From Bacteroidota bacterium (GTDB lineage: Bacteria; Bacteroidota; Bacteroidia; Chitinophagales; Saprospiraceae), in contig JAGWYI010000212.1 of assembly GCA_018969455.1 (NCBI GenBank), forward strand, positions 1-7,238: a stretch of DNA of 7,238 nucleotides, written 5' to 3'. Below are positions 5,871-7,238 of the stretch, one piece after another. Made by a program: the position numbers and the translations under genes. The number at the start of each line of letters is the position of its first letter. Position 1 is the first letter of the stretch. The notes beneath the pieces were generated by a model. That model had not been told where the DNA came from and searched no databases. It worked only from the letters and a program-made list of their open reading frames with translations.

Positions 5871-6025
5871 CCCATTCAACTGTTTATTTCAACCAATACC
5901 GATTTAATCCCTTCTTAATCTCAACGGTCTCTTCGAAAAGTCGTTGCCGCTTTCAGGCATCTTATCCCCCCCTGCCGCCTCCAATTCGCAACGCCATTTC
6001 TTAACCTACCTCTACCCAATTCTAT

Positions 6026-7238
6026 ATGAGACCCATTCTCCTTCTCCTCCTGTCCCTATTCCTCAACGCCTTTTACACCAACGCCCAAAACGGATGCCCA
6101 GGCTGCCTCGTTCAGGTACCCCAAGGCTTCCCTGCCGATACCATCTACCTGCCCGCTTTCCCCGATGGCGTGCAAGGAATGCCATACAACCAGGACTATA
6201 GCTTCCGAATGCCCAAATCTACAACACCTTTCGCCGCTATCGATTCCACTACCCCAGCAGGATTACCCATCTCTAAAATTGAAATTATTAGCCTCTCCGG
6301 TTTACCGCTCGGGCTTGACTGGCAACCCAATCAGTGGACTTTCGACCCCAATAATCAAACCGATGGCTGCATCAAACTTTGCGGAAAACCACTCCAAACC
6401 GACTCTTTTATCCTTTCTGTCAAAGTAAAAGTGTCGGTCTTCTTCGTTACACGTGAGGTCGAATTCCCCCTCCACCTGTACATTGCACCCGCAGTCGCTT
6501 CCAATAACGGGTTCTCTATGATCAACATCAATGGCTGTGACAGCTTATATACACACTTTCTTAATAAAATCCCATCCGGTAACCATCCGGGATTCTCCTA
6601 TGCCTGGAACTTCGGCGACAACACTTCTTCTACACTGGAAAATCCCCCCCCGCACCTTTACCAACAACCCGGCAATTATGTGGTTAATTACCGCGCTATC
6701 ATCGATACTAGCGGATATATCTTGAAAAGCGCTACCATACTGGCAGTTGAATGCGTCGATCAACTCGGACTCGGAAACCCCGACCTATACCTGCTGCTCC
6801 GAAAACCAAATGGTACGCTGATCTACGACTCTAACCCCGATGTGCCAAATACTCAACTCCCCTATACCTTCCCTCTTAATTTTAAACTGAATCAGGGAAA
6901 CTATTCCATCGAAGTGTGGGACGAAGACTCCGGCCTGAAAGGTGGCGACGACCCCTGTGGAACCGTTTTTTTTAACATTCTGAGCAACGACACCATCACC
7001 TCCGGAGGATTTAAAGTAATCCTGAATATCGTCCACCCCATCGATACCATTTACGCCACCGATACCGTTCGGGTGTTTCAGTCCCCTGCAACCCCAACCA
7101 TCCACAGCCCAGAAGGACTTTCCCGATGCTCCGATAACCAAACCCCTATTATCCTCCTCTCCAGCGCCCCCAACGCCAATCAATGGATTCTAAATGGCCA
7201 AATCCTGGAAGGCAGTACTTCCACTCAATTAATCGCCG
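6026..7238 (+). CDS. Multidomain secreted protein with Ig-like, PKD and C2-like domains (right-partial)
   Basis: The frame opens at the ATG at 6026 and has no stop before the window ends, so only the first 404 residues are seen. The signal peptide MRPILLLLLSLFLNAFYTNA is probably cut before Gln21. Residues about 86-152 are an Ig-like domain homologous to that of the preceding gene (GLPLGLDW...GCIKLCGKP, then a VKVKV strand). A PKD domain follows at about 156-242 with the hallmark YAWNFGDNTSS and PGNYVV. Residues about 245-318 look C2-like: NPDLYLLLRKPNG, then GNYSIEVWDEDSG and GGDDPCG, with clustered acidic residues that could bind calcium. From about 353 a further Ig/PKD-like module starts (Cys368, then QWILNGQILEGSTST, a W-x-NG-x-(I)-x-G-(A/S)-T-S pattern common in Bacteroidota surface proteins). 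Such mosaics usually end in a T9SS sorting domain, expected here beyond the edge. A large adhesin-like or carbohydrate-related surface protein is likely; the function is not determinable. Confidence 0.88.
   Translation, partial: MRPILLLLLSLFLNAFYTNAQNGCPGCLVQVPQGFPADTIYLPAFPDGVQGMPYNQDYSFRMPKSTTPFAAIDSTTPAGLPISKIEIISLSGLPLGLDWQPNQWTFDPNNQTDGCIKLCGKPLQTDSFILSVKVKVSVFFVTREVEFPLHLYIAPAVASNNGFSMININGCDSLYTHFLNKIPSGNHPGFSYAWNFGDNTSSTLENPPPHLYQQPGNYVVNYRAIIDTSGYILKSATILAVECVDQLGLGNPDLYLLLRKPNGTLIYDSNPDVPNTQLPYTFPLNFKLNQGNYSIEVWDEDSGLKGGDDPCGTVFFNILSNDTITSGGFKVILNIVHPIDTIYATDTVRVFQSPATPTIHSPEGLSRCSDNQTPIILLSSAPNANQWILNGQILEGSTSTQLIA

Larger units (their letters stand above)
5716..6025. other. Intergenic region between the two secreted-protein genes
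   Basis: This 310-bp gap has no convincing gene. It holds a degenerate ATCC-rich repeat (5759-5820) and a perfect 12-bp hairpin (5832-5863). The rest, 5871-6025, is pyrimidine-rich on the plus strand and contains no exact TAnnTTTG box, so the promoter of the downstream gene was not found. An open frame over 5944-6201 is a shadow that overlaps the signal peptide of the next gene out of frame. Confidence 0.6.

Noticed and set aside
5944..6428. Plus-strand frames at 5944-6201 and 6165-6428
   Set aside because: They overlap the signal peptide and first domain of the secreted protein starting at 6026 in other frames. Their Pro/Arg/Ser composition is shadow-like.
6785..7183. 132-residue minus-strand frame near the right edge
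   Set aside because: Shadow of the multidomain secreted protein, whose plus-strand frame holds recognisable PKD and C2-like motifs across the same bases.

Overview
The window looks like a chromosomal segment of a Bacteroidota bacterium. Three things support this: near-exact TAnnTTTG promoter elements of the Bacteroidota type, no clear Shine-Dalgarno sequences ahead of the genes, and a secreted protein ending in a type IX secretion (T9SS) type A sorting domain. The secreted-protein style and the long basic IF3 N-terminus suggest the Saprospiria/Chitinophagia side of the phylum, but the exact lineage is an inference.

Left part (1-3020). A hypothetical protein runs in from the left edge. It carries two copies of a short beta-rich repeat and a C-terminal membrane helix. 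It converges, with 7 bp between stop codons, on priA (minus strand), which encodes the primosomal replication-restart helicase with all its helicase motifs and an eight-cysteine zinc region.

Middle part (3021-4700). A divergent intergenic region carries one candidate promoter for priA and one for infC. The conserved translation cluster infC-rpmI-rplT (IF3, L35, L20) follows and ends in a strong GC-rich intrinsic terminator. Three further signals suggest layered control of the cluster: a hairpin plus T-run just before infC, a promoter between infC and rpmI, and a long three-tier hairpin ending seven bases before the rplT start. The last is the best candidate here for an undescribed regulatory element, possibly an L20 autoregulatory site of a Bacteroidota type.

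Right part (4701-7238). Two tandem genes encode exported proteins. The first is a 268-residue protein with a signal peptide, one Ig-like domain and a T9SS C-terminal sorting domain. The second runs off the right edge (404 residues visible). It has a signal peptide, a divergent copy of the same Ig-like domain, a PKD domain, a C2-like Asp-rich domain and the start of another Ig-like module. They are separated by 310 bp holding a degenerate ATCC-rich repeat and a perfect 12-bp hairpin. I see no tRNA, rRNA, CRISPR array, insertion sequence or clear sign of recent transfer.
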